A program made the position numbers and the translations under genes. From the NCBI GenBank assembly GCA_012038135.1, contig JAAVJQ010000007.1, positions 124,001 through 188,000 of the forward strand: a stretch of DNA of 64,000 nt, in the 5' to 3' direction. Within the stretch, counting starts at the first letter, position 1. The number at the start of each line of letters is the position of its first letter. The notes beneath the pieces are model-generated. The model saw only the letters and a program-made list of their open reading frames with translations. It did not search any database and was not told the DNA's origin. Below, one piece after another: positions 53,609 to 62,703 of this stretch. The stretch comes from Salinimicrobium nanhaiense. Its GTDB lineage: Bacteria > Bacteroidota > Bacteroidia > Flavobacteriales > Flavobacteriaceae.

Positions 53609-55267
53609 ATGAAAAAAATTAAAATTTACTTGAGTTTCATAGCAGTCTTTGCATTGCTGTTTACCTCCTGTAGCAAAGATGAAAATTCTAATACGACAAA
53701 TTCAGATAAAGCTACGTTGACCTTTGGTGCAATAGTGGCCGATCTGGCAGCTAAGTCAACAGAAAAGCAGTCAGCCATCGGTGACATGCCTGCCTGTTCA
53801 GATGACACTCCTGCTTATGTGGAGATCGTCCTTATGCAAGGCGACAATGAAGTGGTGGGAACTGCAGCAGAACCTTATCGTGTAGATTTGGTGCCTAACC
53901 AAATATTCACTCAAGAGGATGAAGCTCTTGAACTTGTTCCCGGGAACTATTCCTTAAATCACTTCTCCGTTTATGATGCAGATGGAGATCTGCTTTGGTT
54001 GGCACCACGTGGAGGAGATCTTGCAGCATTTGTTGATAATTCTCTACCAATTGCTATAGACCTGGGAGCAGGTGTAAAGAAATATGTTGATGTATCTGTA
54101 CTGTGCTATGATGACAGAGATGTAAACCTTTATGGATACCAGTTCTTTGAATTGGATATTAATGAAGCCTTTGAATTCTGCTTCTTTGCAAACTACTGTA
54201 CTCCGGAAGGAAGACACTACCCTGCAAGATACTCTGTAGATATTTCAATTGACGGTACTACTCTTTATGAAGGAGTGATCAATAATACCGATAGAAATGA
54301 CGATGGTGATCTTTATGCTGAGGCATTGTGTTTCGCACTTCCTAACCTGGAAGCTTATGAAGATAACGAAGAGTATATCGATTATACCCTTACACTTTTA
54401 GACTGGACTGAAGAAGACGACGCTTATGGTGACGTTGAGCAAACAGTGATCACCGGAAGCCTAAGCAGAACTGAGATCATGGCCAACTTTGATGGTGACG
54501 ATGATGTAGAGTACGAGCACTTTAGATTTGGATGTGGCGATGATGACCAGGAACCTGGAGATTCTGATTCAGACGGAGATGGAGTTTTAGACGGAGATGA
54601 TAACTGTCCAAATGAAGCCGGTCCAGCCAGCAACAACGGATGTCCTGAAGAACCTGTAGATTCTGATGGTGATGGTGTTTTAGACGGAGATGATGACTGT
54701 CCAAATGAAGCCGGGCCTGTCAGCAACAATGGTTGTCCTGTAGTAGGAGACGCTGACGGAGACGGGATTTTAGATAATGTAGATACTTGTCCTGATACTC
54801 CTGATGGTGCAACTGTAGATTCTACCGGTTGTCCTATTGACTCAGATGGTGATGGAGTATGGGATGGAATAGATCAGTGTTCCAGTACAGAAACCGGAGT
54901 TGAGGTTGATGCTCTAGGGTGTCCAGTAGATACAGGAGTAGTTGAATGTATTCCAACCCCGGTAACAGGTTGTGAGACATCAGAATATTTTACAGTTTCT
55001 GTAACTAACGGTGCAGGTTTATTGCCTACCGATTTAGGAGATATAAGTGTAGACGTATTGGAATCAGGAGATCTTTTTGTTGGTGTAACTCCTATAGTTC
55101 CTTATGAAATTTCTGACCTTCAGGTGTTAATTTCCGATAGCTCTTTTATTGACTGTTACACAACTACAGAACCGAGTGACGGCATAGCTGGTACCATCGA
55201 GGGTAATTTTACTTCTAATTCATTCGAGGTACAGGTTAAATTTAATTATTGTAACGTATCTGAATAG
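53609..55267 (+). CDS. Surface lipoprotein paralogue 4: shared N-domain + TSP3 repeats + C-terminal domain
   Basis: 552 residues. Lipobox L-F-T-S-C, export tag S-K-D-E-N, shared domain (~28-310), then four to five calcium-binding TSP3 units (about 316-445; D-S-D-G-D-G-V-L-D-G-D-D and N-N-G-C-P), and a ~105-residue C-terminal domain starting C-E-T-S-E-Y-F-T-V-S-V. Two of the TSP3 units are near-copies at the DNA level (99-base period), a sign of recent duplication. Its C-terminal domain is unrelated to that of paralogue 1 as far as can be seen by eye. Confidence 0.85.
   Translation: MKKIKIYLSFIAVFALLFTSCSKDENSNTTNSDKATLTFGAIVADLAAKSTEKQSAIGDMPACSDDTPAYVEIVLMQGDNEVVGTAAEPYRVDLVPNQIFTQEDEALELVPGNYSLNHFSVYDADGDLLWLAPRGGDLAAFVDNSLPIAIDLGAGVKKYVDVSVLCYDDRDVNLYGYQFFELDINEAFEFCFFANYCTPEGRHYPARYSVDISIDGTTLYEGVINNTDRNDDGDLYAEALCFALPNLEAYEDNEEYIDYTLTLLDWTEEDDAYGDVEQTVITGSLSRTEIMANFDGDDDVEYEHFRFGCGDDDQEPGDSDSDGDGVLDGDDNCPNEAGPASNNGCPEEPVDSDGDGVLDGDDDCPNEAGPVSNNGCPVVGDADGDGILDNVDTCPDTPDGATVDSTGCPIDSDGDGVWDGIDQCSSTETGVEVDALGCPVDTGVVECIPTPVTGCETSEYFTVSVTNGAGLLPTDLGDISVDVLESGDLFVGVTPIVPYEISDLQVLISDSSFIDCYTTTEPSDGIAGTIEGNFTSNSFEVQVKFNYCNVSE
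54560..54750 (+). repeat. Duplicated TSP3-coding unit (99-bp period)
   Basis: GATTCTGAT starts at 54560 and 54659 begin nearly identical ~95-base stretches inside gene 4, each coding V-L-D-G-D-D-x-C-P-N-E-A-G-P. Confidence 0.75.
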
Positions 55268-55290
55268 TTTATATTCATGATATTGAAAGA

Positions 55291-55324
55291 AGCTGTCTCA
55301 TTAATCTGAGGCAGCTTTTTTTTT
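55291..55324 (+). terminator. Terminator after paralogue 4
   Basis: AGCTGTCTCA / TGAGGCAGCT stem followed by nine T. Confidence 0.85.
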
Positions 55325-55327
55325 AGG

Positions 55328-55685
55328 GTTTATAATCAACAGCAAAACTGGCTTTTTCCTCCTTCCATTGAAGAATTAATTCCACAAGATCATCCGGTAC
55401 GGATTGTCAATGGAGTTATTGAACATCTGGATCTAAAGCCACTAATCAAAGCCTATAGTAAAGACGGACAACCCAGTTATCATCCTACAAAATGCTCGGG
55501 AGGATCTATTATCAGAAATAGGTCAATCCAAGCTTAAAAAACGAACCGCCGGTGTTGTGCCGGTCTTTGCCCATGTTAAGCACAAACGAAATTTTAAACG
55601 ATTTACTCACCGCGGACTTGATAAAGTGGAATTAGAGTTCGGATTACATTCCCTGGCACATAATATCGGGAAGAAGAGTGCCTAA
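55328..55685 (+). pseudogene. IS1182-family transposase remnant with internal deletion
   Basis: Plus-strand translation gives the transposase N-terminus (N-W-L-F-P-P-S-I-E-E-L-I-P-Q-D-H-P-V-R-I, then G-Q-P-S-Y-H-P-T-K). It then jumps, with most of the middle missing, to the C-terminus (H-K-R-N-F-K-R-F-T-H-R-G-L-D-K-V-E-L-E-F, then H-N-I-G-K-K). The catalytic DDE core is absent, so it cannot be active. Terminal inverted repeats could not be placed with confidence. Confidence 0.82.
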
Positions 55686-56620
55686 AAACACTCATTCTCC
55701 ACTTTTTTGAACTCAAATCACCTCCAACTTTTTAATGGATTCAATAAACCTGACTAAAATGAAAAACCGCCTCATTTTGGCAAAGGAGACGGCTTCCTTC
55801 TTTTTTAATGTCTAAATTATCTTTTAGATTTCTCTTTTTTACCTTTTGTCAGATTCTCTTTTCCTGTAGGAAATATTAATTGTAATACTTTTCAACCAAT
55901 CAGGTTTTAGTCTTTCTTTTTTGTGTTCGAAATCCGGAAATATTCTGTTGAGGCATGAAGTTAATTTTTTACCAACAAAAAATTTTCTTGCGCTTTACCT
56001 GCAGAAGCTTGTTATTACCACAAGGAATAAGTATTTATAAAGTGGAGCCCTGAAAAGGCATTTCAATGTTTCCTACAAATTTTAATTAAAGAAAATCCGA
56101 TAAAAAGGACATAATAACGGGGAAAGATAAATTCCTTGATGAGCTAAATTTCAATTCATTTTTCTTTTGGTTTTATCTTCTATAGGAGTACCTAAGCCTA
56201 AGCGACTAAAAGGGTTTTCAAAGCATGTAAGAAATTTCTGGCTTAAATATTTAATTTTCAGTATGTTAAAGTTTTCAAAAAGACTATTAAAATAATATTA
56301 ATTTATATTTTTACACCAGAAATTAAATTAAGTCGACTTCTATTACCCAATGTTAATTCTTAACCTAAAGCGATAGAGATACAAAACAGACAGTTATTTT
56401 AAAAACCTTCGTCCCAACATCTACTAAGTTAAATTATTATTAAAATATATTTTGGCACAGTTATTACAAAGGTAACAGCAGATATAAAGAAATTAAGATT
56501 TTCTTTTGTTTTTAAAAGCTTTTATTTAACGAAAAACTGAACGTCATCGAAACAATTAAAAAGACATATAACACTGAAGAACCCAAAGCAACAGTGTTAG
56601 AAAAAACAAAAAACCTACTT
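55686..56620. other. AT-rich intergenic region downstream of the IS remnant
   Basis: No intact gene. A hairpin-like CCGCCTC...GAGACGG element (about 55766-55792) may be an insertion-sequence end. On the minus strand 55839-55996 reads an open stretch without a start codon (C-L-N-R-I-F-P-D-F-E-H-K-K-E-R-L-K-P) that could be a gene remnant. The remainder up to the protease gene is featureless. Confidence 0.5.
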
Positions 56621-57667
56621 ATGAAAAATTTAAAATTCGCTTATATTCTTCCAGCAATTGCTCTCTTCGCCTCCTGTAGCAAAGATAATCCCGATGAATT
56701 GGAAAATGTGGGAAATGCGGAGCTGACTGAGACCTCCATTAGTGAAGAAAGTATAGAATTGGCAACTCCGGAGCCGGGAGCTTTAACTGAAGTTTATTTT
56801 GGTGGGCACCCTCTTCCTGTAGAGCAATTTCAGGGAGATTTCGTGTATCAAGGGGATATTCTTCTACCTCCAGATATGGTAAGTACTCAGGAAATTGACC
56901 TTATATACGAGAAAGGAGAGGCTATTTCTGAAAATAAAAGTGTTGGACGGACTTCGGGAAGATGGCCTAACAACACCGTTTTCTACTCTATAGATGGAAA
57001 TCTCAGTGACCAAACTCGTGTTCATGATGCTATAAAACACTGGGAGTCAAAAACAAATGTAAAATTTGTTCAAAGAACCTCGCAGTCTAATTATATTTAT
57101 TTTGTAAGTGGTTCAGGTTGTTCATCTTATGTAGGGATGATCGGTGGGAAACAAAACATCACTTTATCAACCAGCTGTTCTACCGGGAATACTATACACG
57201 AAATTGGGCACGCTATTGGTCTGTGGCACGAGCAGAGCCGGGTAGATCGAGGAAACTTTATCACCATTAATTATGATAATATTCAAAGCGGCAGAGAACA
57301 CAATTTCCACACTTACGCTCAGCAAGGGATGGATGGTAAGGAATTTACTTCTTCTCTTGATTTTGGTTCCTTAATGATGTACGGTTCTTATTCTTTTTCG
57401 TCAAACGGAAAGCCTACAATGGTTAAAAAAGATGGAAGCACATTTAATGTACAAAGAACTGGTCTATCTACCGGGGATGTAACGGGAGTAAATAATATGT
57501 ATCCTTACAGTTCGGGAAGTGAGACTACTGCGGAAGTCTATGTTAACGGACAATCATACTATATCGCCGGACTTACTGTATTGAGATCACATGATATGTG
57601 GTACTTCAGGACCAAATATGGTTGGAAAAGAGTCGAACTCATAAACAACAGATGGTATTGGGTCTAG
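56621..57667 (+). CDS. Astacin-type (M12A) zinc metalloprotease, surface lipoprotein
   Basis: 348 residues from the ATG at 56621 (the upstream in-frame GTG is rejected because the ATG starts the signal peptide). Lipobox L-F-A-S-C with export tag S-K-D-N. Pro-region to ~115, then the catalytic domain with H-E-I-G-H-A-I-G-L-W-H-E-Q (three zinc His plus catalytic Glu) and the Met-turn S-L-M-M-Y-G. A short C-terminal domain (Y-V-N-G-Q-S-Y-Y-I-A-G, W-Y-W-V end) follows. It is a flavastacin/astacin relative that should cleave proteins at the cell surface; strong terminator after it. Confidence 0.93.
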   Translation: MKNLKFAYILPAIALFASCSKDNPDELENVGNAELTETSISEESIELATPEPGALTEVYFGGHPLPVEQFQGDFVYQGDILLPPDMVSTQEIDLIYEKGEAISENKSVGRTSGRWPNNTVFYSIDGNLSDQTRVHDAIKHWESKTNVKFVQRTSQSNYIYFVSGSGCSSYVGMIGGKQNITLSTSCSTGNTIHEIGHAIGLWHEQSRVDRGNFITINYDNIQSGREHNFHTYAQQGMDGKEFTSSLDFGSLMMYGSYSFSSNGKPTMVKKDGSTFNVQRTGLSTGDVTGVNNMYPYSSGSETTAEVYVNGQSYYIAGLTVLRSHDMWYFRTKYGWKRVELINNRWYWV

Positions 57668-58229
57668 TACATTTTGGACTTTATAAAAAAACCCGGTGTT
57701 CAAGCCGGGTTTTTTAATGCCATATTTCAAGCATAAGATGCCACAACTTGGCTTGTTTCAGTATGTGTAATTTTTCCACAGTGTTGAACTGAGAAGTGGG
57801 GAATTCCACAAAAAGGCATTTGTGAGTTTAATGAATCCCATTTATTGGAGCTTCCTAAATTTTCTAGAATGACAACAATATTTTCTTCCTGTTTTATTTT
57901 CCAACTTCACCCTCCCGACCAAATCTAATCTTTCACCTTTGAAGCCCAAATGCTTTGAGCATCAGGGATAGTTTGAAGCAGTAGATGTTGTCCTACATTT
58001 ATCCCTTACCCGAAAAAATATTATTCCAAAACCTGGAAGTATTAAAAATTCTATAGTTTAAATAAGATGAATCGTGATAAAAAGCAAAAAAAATATTTTT
58101 TTATCAGTGTTTTGGCAAGCTATCTATTTTTACGGCAATTAATTGATGATCCCATGGGATAAGCTACAAGGATTCTCCAAATTGATGACATCGTGTCAAA
58201 AGAATAGAGGAGAGAGGAGTAGGCCCGAT
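57668..58229. other. Intergenic region after the protease gene
   Basis: Apart from the terminator at its start I see no gene or repeat; AT-rich. Confidence 0.6.
57685..57715 (+). terminator. Terminator after the astacin gene
   Basis: AAAAAACCCGG / CCGGGTTTTTT stem with a short loop. Confidence 0.9.
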
Positions 58230-58814
58230 TTAAAGAAGTTTTATTCTTTCGGCAGTGTAGTTTTCAAGAAGGGGAAAGAATCCGGTGAATTCCTGTTCAA
58301 ATTCTTGATAATGTTCCTGTAGTTCATTTACAGCCCGGTCCATTTGGACGATATTTTTCGTCCTAATGTTCATTTGGTAAAGAATTCTGCTAATGCCTGG
58401 AATGTTAGCATAGCTTAATAACCAATTTTCAGCGACCATATAAGGGAGAAAATTTTGAATGGGTGCAGGCAAGAGATCATAATTTTTTTGAAGTAGCTTA
58501 TAAAAATCGGCTACAAAATTCTCTAAGGGAATGCGGGAATACTCATCCCATTTGGATGCTAAAAAATGGTCATAGAAGACATCTACTATAACTCCGGCGT
58601 AATGACTGTAATTTTTGTGAAGTTTTGACGAACTTTTTCTAACTATTGGATGAGTATCTGTAAAATGATCGATCCTGCGGTGGAGCAAAATTCCCTTCTG
58701 AACTCCGGGAGGAAAACTGAGATATTTCTTGCCTTTAATAGAATCGGCAATAAAATTTCCCAGGATCAATTCTTCATCATCACCGGATAAATATATGTGC
58801 GCAAGAAAATTCAT
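58230..58814 (-). CDS. acpH: ACP phosphodiesterase (AcpH/DUF479 family)
   Basis: 194 residues beginning M-N-F-L-A-H-I-Y-L-S-G, the family start, with G-N-F-I-A-D (about 20-25), H-R-x-I-D-x-F-T-D (about 50) and V-D-V-F-Y-D-H-F-L (about 80). The enzyme removes the phosphopantetheine arm from acyl carrier protein. Divergent from glmM. Confidence 0.88.
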   Translation of the reverse strand: MNFLAHIYLSGDDEELILGNFIADSIKGKKYLSFPPGVQKGILLHRRIDHFTDTHPIVRKSSSKLHKNYSHYAGVIVDVFYDHFLASKWDEYSRIPLENFVADFYKLLQKNYDLLPAPIQNFLPYMVAENWLLSYANIPGISRILYQMNIRTKNIVQMDRAVNELQEHYQEFEQEFTGFFPLLENYTAERIKLL

Positions 58815-58857
58815 GCAGGCTAAGGTAAGATTTCTGAATGTTTAATTTTTGTTAAGG

Positions 58858-58889
58858 TTTGTGACTGCTGAAGAAGGACTGTATCTTTG
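58858..58889 (+). promoter_or_regulatory. Canonical Bacteroidota promoter for glmM
   Basis: TTTG (58858-58861), 20 bases, TATCTTTG (58882-58889), about 90 bases before the ATG. Confidence 0.75.
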
Positions 58890-58934
58890 CCCAACTTGAT
58901 TTTTTATGCTGAAATTTTCTACGGAAAGGAGAGG

Positions 58935-58948
58935 TGTCAAAAATGACA
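58935..58948. promoter_or_regulatory. TGTCA-AAAA-TGACA inverted repeat in the glmM leader
   Basis: The same 14-base palindromic site (in a shared 17-base context, GGTGTCAAAAATGACAT) occurs before dnaK (23815). A third copy in the other orientation is at 28978-28991. It lies in the predicted 5' leader of glmM. Confidence 0.5.
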
Positions 58949-58977
58949 TTTTAGAACAACATTTAGAATAACCGATT

Positions 58978-60369
58978 ATGACTCTAATAAAATCCATTTC
59001 CGGAATTCGCGGAACCATTGGAGGAAAGCCTTCAGAAAACCTTACCCCAATCGATGCTGTTAAATTTGCAGCCTCCTACGGAAGCTGGCTGAAGAACAGC
59101 CGAAAGAAAGAAAACCTCAAAGTGGTTGTTGGTCGGGATGCCAGGATTTCTGGTCCCATGATCCAGCAGCTGGTTATGAATACCCTCATAGGTTTAGGAA
59201 TAGATGTGATAGACCTGGATCTTTCTACTACGCCAACCGTTGAAGTTGCTGTGCCCATGGAAAAAGCCGATGGCGGAATCATTCTTACCGCAAGTCATAA
59301 TCCAAAACAATGGAATGCGCTAAAACTGCTTAATGAGAAAGGAGAATTTTTAAATGGGGCCGAAGGTGCTCAAATCCTGGAAATGGCAGAAAAAGCAGAT
59401 TTTACTTTTGCTGAAGTTGACGTCCTGGGGAAAATAACAAGTGTCGATCATTATATCGACACTCATATAGAAGAGGTGGTAATGCTTCCGCTGGTGGATG
59501 CAAAAAAGATCGCTGAAGCTAATCTTACAGTCGCCGTGGACGGAGTGAATTCCACCGGGGGGATTGCTATTCCGAAGTTATTGAAACGGCTTGGAGTGAA
59601 AGTGATAGAACTATATTGTGAACCCACAGGACATTTTCCGCATAACCCCGAACCTTTAAAAGAGCATCTTACAGAGATCTGCGATCTTGTAAAACGGGAA
59701 AAAGCAGATCTTGGAATTGTAGTAGACCCTGATGTTGATCGTCTTGCCTTCATAAGCGAAGACGGGGAGATGTTTGGAGAGGAATATACGCTGGTTGCTT
59801 GTGCAGATTACGTGTTGAGTAAAAATCCCGGAAATACAGTGAGTAACCTTTCTTCTTCAAGAGCCTTACGGGATGTGACCGAAAAACACGGCGGGAGTTA
59901 TCGGGCCAGTGCAGTGGGCGAGGTAAACGTGGTGCAGCTCATGAAAGAGACTAATGCCATTATTGGAGGTGAAGGCAATGGAGGGATCATTTATCCAGAA
60001 CTTCATTACGGTCGCGACAGCCTTGTAGGAGTAGCTTTATTTTTGACCTTTTTGGCAGAGAAGCAGATGAAAGTTTCTGAGCTTCGGAAAACCTATCCTT
60101 CCTATTTTATGAGCAAAAATAAAATCGAACTCACGCCGGAACTTGATGTAGATGATATCCTTGAAAAAGTAGAAGCCAAATATTCCGAAGAACAAGTATC
60201 TTCCATAGACGGGGTGAAAATCGATTTTCCTGAACATTGGGTGCACCTGAGAAAATCAAATACAGAACCTATCATTAGAATCTACACTGAAGCAAAATCA
60301 CAGGAAAAAGCCGATGAAGTCGCACAGCAGATGATAGCAGAAATTAAAAAGATCGCTAATCTCTCTTGA
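58978..60369 (+). CDS. glmM: Phosphoglucosamine mutase
   Basis: 463 residues of the alpha-D-phosphohexomutase superfamily. Catalytic serine loop T-A-S-H-N-P-K-Q-W-N (about 102-111), metal loop D-P-D-V-D-R-L-A (about 251), sugar-binding G-E-G-N-G-G and the C-terminal phosphate site R-K-S-N-T-E-P-I-I-R-I. GlmM converts glucosamine 6-phosphate to glucosamine 1-phosphate for UDP-GlcNAc. A phosphomannomutase role is possible, but the motif set fits the GlmM/bifunctional class. Its last 14 bases overlap the end of the convergent acyltransferase gene. Confidence 0.9.
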   Translation: MTLIKSISGIRGTIGGKPSENLTPIDAVKFAASYGSWLKNSRKKENLKVVVGRDARISGPMIQQLVMNTLIGLGIDVIDLDLSTTPTVEVAVPMEKADGGIILTASHNPKQWNALKLLNEKGEFLNGAEGAQILEMAEKADFTFAEVDVLGKITSVDHYIDTHIEEVVMLPLVDAKKIAEANLTVAVDGVNSTGGIAIPKLLKRLGVKVIELYCEPTGHFPHNPEPLKEHLTEICDLVKREKADLGIVVDPDVDRLAFISEDGEMFGEEYTLVACADYVLSKNPGNTVSNLSSSRALRDVTEKHGGSYRASAVGEVNVVQLMKETNAIIGGEGNGGIIYPELHYGRDSLVGVALFLTFLAEKQMKVSELRKTYPSYFMSKNKIELTPELDVDDILEKVEAKYSEEQVSSIDGVKIDFPEHWVHLRKSNTEPIIRIYTEAKSQEKADEVAQQMIAEIKKIANLS

Positions 60370-61267
60370 TAATAACTGCGTTTTCGGGAATGGGAGCATT
60401 GCGATGTTTCCACCTTTTATGTGTCCATAAATAATACTGAGGATCTTTTTTGATCTGGGCTTCCAGTTCTTCAAAATATCTCCTGGTCATAAAATACTCC
60501 GGTTCCTGAGCAGGATCGTAGGATAGGGTTTTAAAAGAGGCTAAATAATGGCCTCTTTTAACTTTTTCCACATGTAGATAGACAACAGGCATATCCAAGG
60601 ATCTCGACAGGTTTTCAAGACCGGTAAAAACCGGAACTGTTATTCCCATAAAGTTTGTCCATGCTTTAGACCGGCCCAGCTTTGGAGACTGGTCGGCGAT
60701 CATGGCATAAATTCCGCGAATTTTTGCTTTTTCATTGGTGGCTATGGTTTTCGTAGCCTTGGTAGTTGGAATTAAAACTCCGTCGTATCTTCCCCGAATA
60801 TTTTTTGCTATTTGATCAAAATGAGGATTTTTTATCTTCTTGTAAATTCCGAATCCTTGATAATCAAGTCCTTGTAGCTGCAGGGCGTTCATCCATTCAT
60901 AGCTCGCGTAATGTCCGCAGGCAAGGAGAATACTTTTATCCATATCTCTAATCTTCTGGATCTCCTCTATATTTTTAAAAACAAAGCGTTTTTTAAGTTC
61001 TTCATTAGAAATAGAAATACTTTTTACCATTTCCAGAAACATATCCACCATGTGATGGTAGAAATTCTTGGTTATGCGCTTTATTTCAGCATCAGACTTT
61101 TCAGGAAATACCAGGATCAGATTTTCTTTTACTGTTTTTCTTCTGTAACCTACCAGATAGAATACGATGAAAAACACAATTTCAGAAAAGAGGTAGAAAA
61201 GCTTAAATGGAAGTATAGAAATAAGCCACAAAAAGGGATATACCAGCCAGAAGACAAAACGCTGCAT
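60356..61267 (-). CDS. Lysophospholipid/lipid A acyltransferase (LpxL/HtrB family)
   Basis: 303 residues with an N-terminal membrane anchor (two hydrophobic stretches in residues 1-40). The acyltransferase motif H-Y-A-S-Y-E (H-x4-D/E) is at about 118-123, with I-A-D-Q-S-P and a T-H-K-R-W C-terminal motif. It adds a secondary acyl chain to lipid A at the inner membrane. Divergent from the rhomboid gene. Confidence 0.9.
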   Translation of the reverse strand: MQRFVFWLVYPFLWLISILPFKLFYLFSEIVFFIVFYLVGYRRKTVKENLILVFPEKSDAEIKRITKNFYHHMVDMFLEMVKSISISNEELKKRFVFKNIEEIQKIRDMDKSILLACGHYASYEWMNALQLQGLDYQGFGIYKKIKNPHFDQIAKNIRGRYDGVLIPTTKATKTIATNEKAKIRGIYAMIADQSPKLGRSKAWTNFMGITVPVFTGLENLSRSLDMPVVYLHVEKVKRGHYLASFKTLSYDPAQEPEYFMTRRYFEELEAQIKKDPQYYLWTHKRWKHRNAPIPENAVIIKRD

Positions 61268-61281
61268 GGAAAAAGTTTATG

Positions 61282-61289
61282 CAAATATA
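61282..61289 (-). promoter_or_regulatory. -7 element for the LpxL-like gene
   Basis: CAAATATA on plus reads TATATTTG on minus, 14 bases from the ATG. Confidence 0.5.
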
Positions 61290-61292
61290 TGG

Positions 61293-61300
61293 TATATTTG
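61293..61300 (+). promoter_or_regulatory. -7 element for the rhomboid gene
   Basis: TATATTTG, 3 bases from the divergent -7 element of the acyltransferase gene. Confidence 0.5.
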
Positions 61301-61319
61301 GCACTAAAATTAAGCATAC

Positions 61320-61970
61320 ATGGGAGATTTAAACCTGGTAACTATTATCATCATAGCTGCCAATGTGATCATTTCTTTTAAAGGATTTAATGATACCGCA
61401 TTTTTTGAAAAATATAAATTCAATTCTGCTGCGGTTAAAAGAGGTGAAAAGATCAGGATCTTTTCTTCGGGATTTTTGCATGTGGATACTGCTCATCTCT
61501 TCCTGAATATGCTAACGCTTTACTTCTTTGCCGATGTGGTTATTGCCATTTTTGGGAGTATAAAATTCATTATCATCTACCTGGTTAGTCTCTTAATAGG
61601 TAATTTGCTGTCCTATTACTTTCATAAAGAGGAACCGCATTATAATGCTGTAGGAGCAAGTGGGGCAGTTTCGGGGATCATTTATGCTGCCATTTTACTA
61701 TATCCGGATATGAGCCTGTACCTGTTTTTCATTCCTATTCCTATTCCTGCATACATTTTTGGGATAGGTTATATGTTGTACTCTATCTACGGAATGAAAC
61801 GACAACTTGGAAATATTGGGCATGACGCTCATTTTGGAGGTGCCGTGGGAGGTTATATTCTTACCCTGATCTTTATTCCCGCTCTTTTCGTGACCAATCT
61901 TTTTATGGTTATTCTATTGGCAATTCCGATCATCCTGCTATTTTTCCTACAAAAAACAGGGAAAATCTGA
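61320..61970 (+). CDS. Rhomboid-family intramembrane serine protease
   Basis: 216 residues with six predicted membrane helices. The catalytic serine lies in G-A-S-G-A-V-S-G (about 112-119) and the histidine in H-D-A-H-F-G-G-A (about 163-170); H-V-D-T-A-H-L-F-L-N supplies the family's N-terminal His/Asn region. It cuts membrane proteins within the bilayer; the substrate is unknown. Confidence 0.92.
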   Translation: MGDLNLVTIIIIAANVIISFKGFNDTAFFEKYKFNSAAVKRGEKIRIFSSGFLHVDTAHLFLNMLTLYFFADVVIAIFGSIKFIIIYLVSLLIGNLLSYYFHKEEPHYNAVGASGAVSGIIYAAILLYPDMSLYLFFIPIPIPAYIFGIGYMLYSIYGMKRQLGNIGHDAHFGGAVGGYILTLIFIPALFVTNLFMVILLAIPIILLFFLQKTGKI

Positions 61971-62013
61971 CATTGGCATTGAAATTGAATCACAGCTGCT
62001 AAATAACCATTGT

Positions 62014-62685
62014 ATGAAAAGAATATTGCTACTACTGGTGATGCTCATTGGAGCCGTCACCTATGCACAGGAACCACAAAACACTGTATCTGTAATTGGA
62101 ACAGGAACCGTAAATATCGTTCCGGACAAGGTTTTGATCAACTCGCGGATTGAACATACCGGCAAGTCTGCCGTAGAAGTAAAAAAGCAGAATGATAAGG
62201 TGGTAAATGATGTGATCAAGTATCTGAAGTCCCAGGGAATTGCTTCGGAAAACATTCAAACCGAATATATTCGACTTAATAAGGAATTCAACTACAACAC
62301 CAAGGATACTTTTTATTCGGCCAATCAGGCCATTTCGATCGAGCTTAAGGATCTGAAGAAGTATGAGGACATTATGAGTGGGTTACTAAATTCAGGTTTG
62401 AACAGGATCGACGGGATCGAGTTTATGACTTCCAAAAAAGAGGCCTTACAATCTGAAGCCAGGAAGAAAGCTGTTCTTGACGCACAGATGAAAGCAAGGG
62501 AATACGCTGAAGCTTTAGGTCAGAAAATTGGGAGAGCCACCAGAATTTCCGAAGTACAAACAGATCATTATCAGCCGGTGTATCGGGTAATGGAAATGAA
62601 ACAGGATAGTGCAGGACAGGAAACAATAGCTCCCGGCGAAATGGAGGTAAGGGTGAAGGTGAATGTGGATTTCCTGCTTCAGTAA
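62014..62685 (+). CDS. SIMPL domain protein (DUF541), periplasmic
   Basis: 223 residues with a signal peptide (M-K-R-I-L-L-L-L-V-M-L-I-G-A-V-T-Y-A-Q) and the SIMPL fold: V-S-V-I-G-T-G-T-V-N-I-V-P-D (about 25-38) and the repeated helix A-R-K-K-A-V-L-D-A-Q-M-K-A-R-E-Y-A. Relatives form large periplasmic oligomers linked to stress tolerance. A bidirectional terminator separates it from the next gene. Confidence 0.9.
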   Translation: MKRILLLLVMLIGAVTYAQEPQNTVSVIGTGTVNIVPDKVLINSRIEHTGKSAVEVKKQNDKVVNDVIKYLKSQGIASENIQTEYIRLNKEFNYNTKDTFYSANQAISIELKDLKKYEDIMSGLLNSGLNRIDGIEFMTSKKEALQSEARKKAVLDAQMKAREYAEALGQKIGRATRISEVQTDHYQPVYRVMEMKQDSAGQETIAPGEMEVRVKVNVDFLLQ

Positions 62686-62703
62686 TTCCTAAATATGAGA
62701 TAT

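Noticed and set aside
55839-55996. Minus-strand open stretch L-N-R-I-F-P-D-F-E-H-K-K-E-R-L-K-P-D-W-L
   Set aside because: It looks protein-like but has no start codon and is bounded by a stop upstream; I could not assign a family, so it is only mentioned as a possible remnant.
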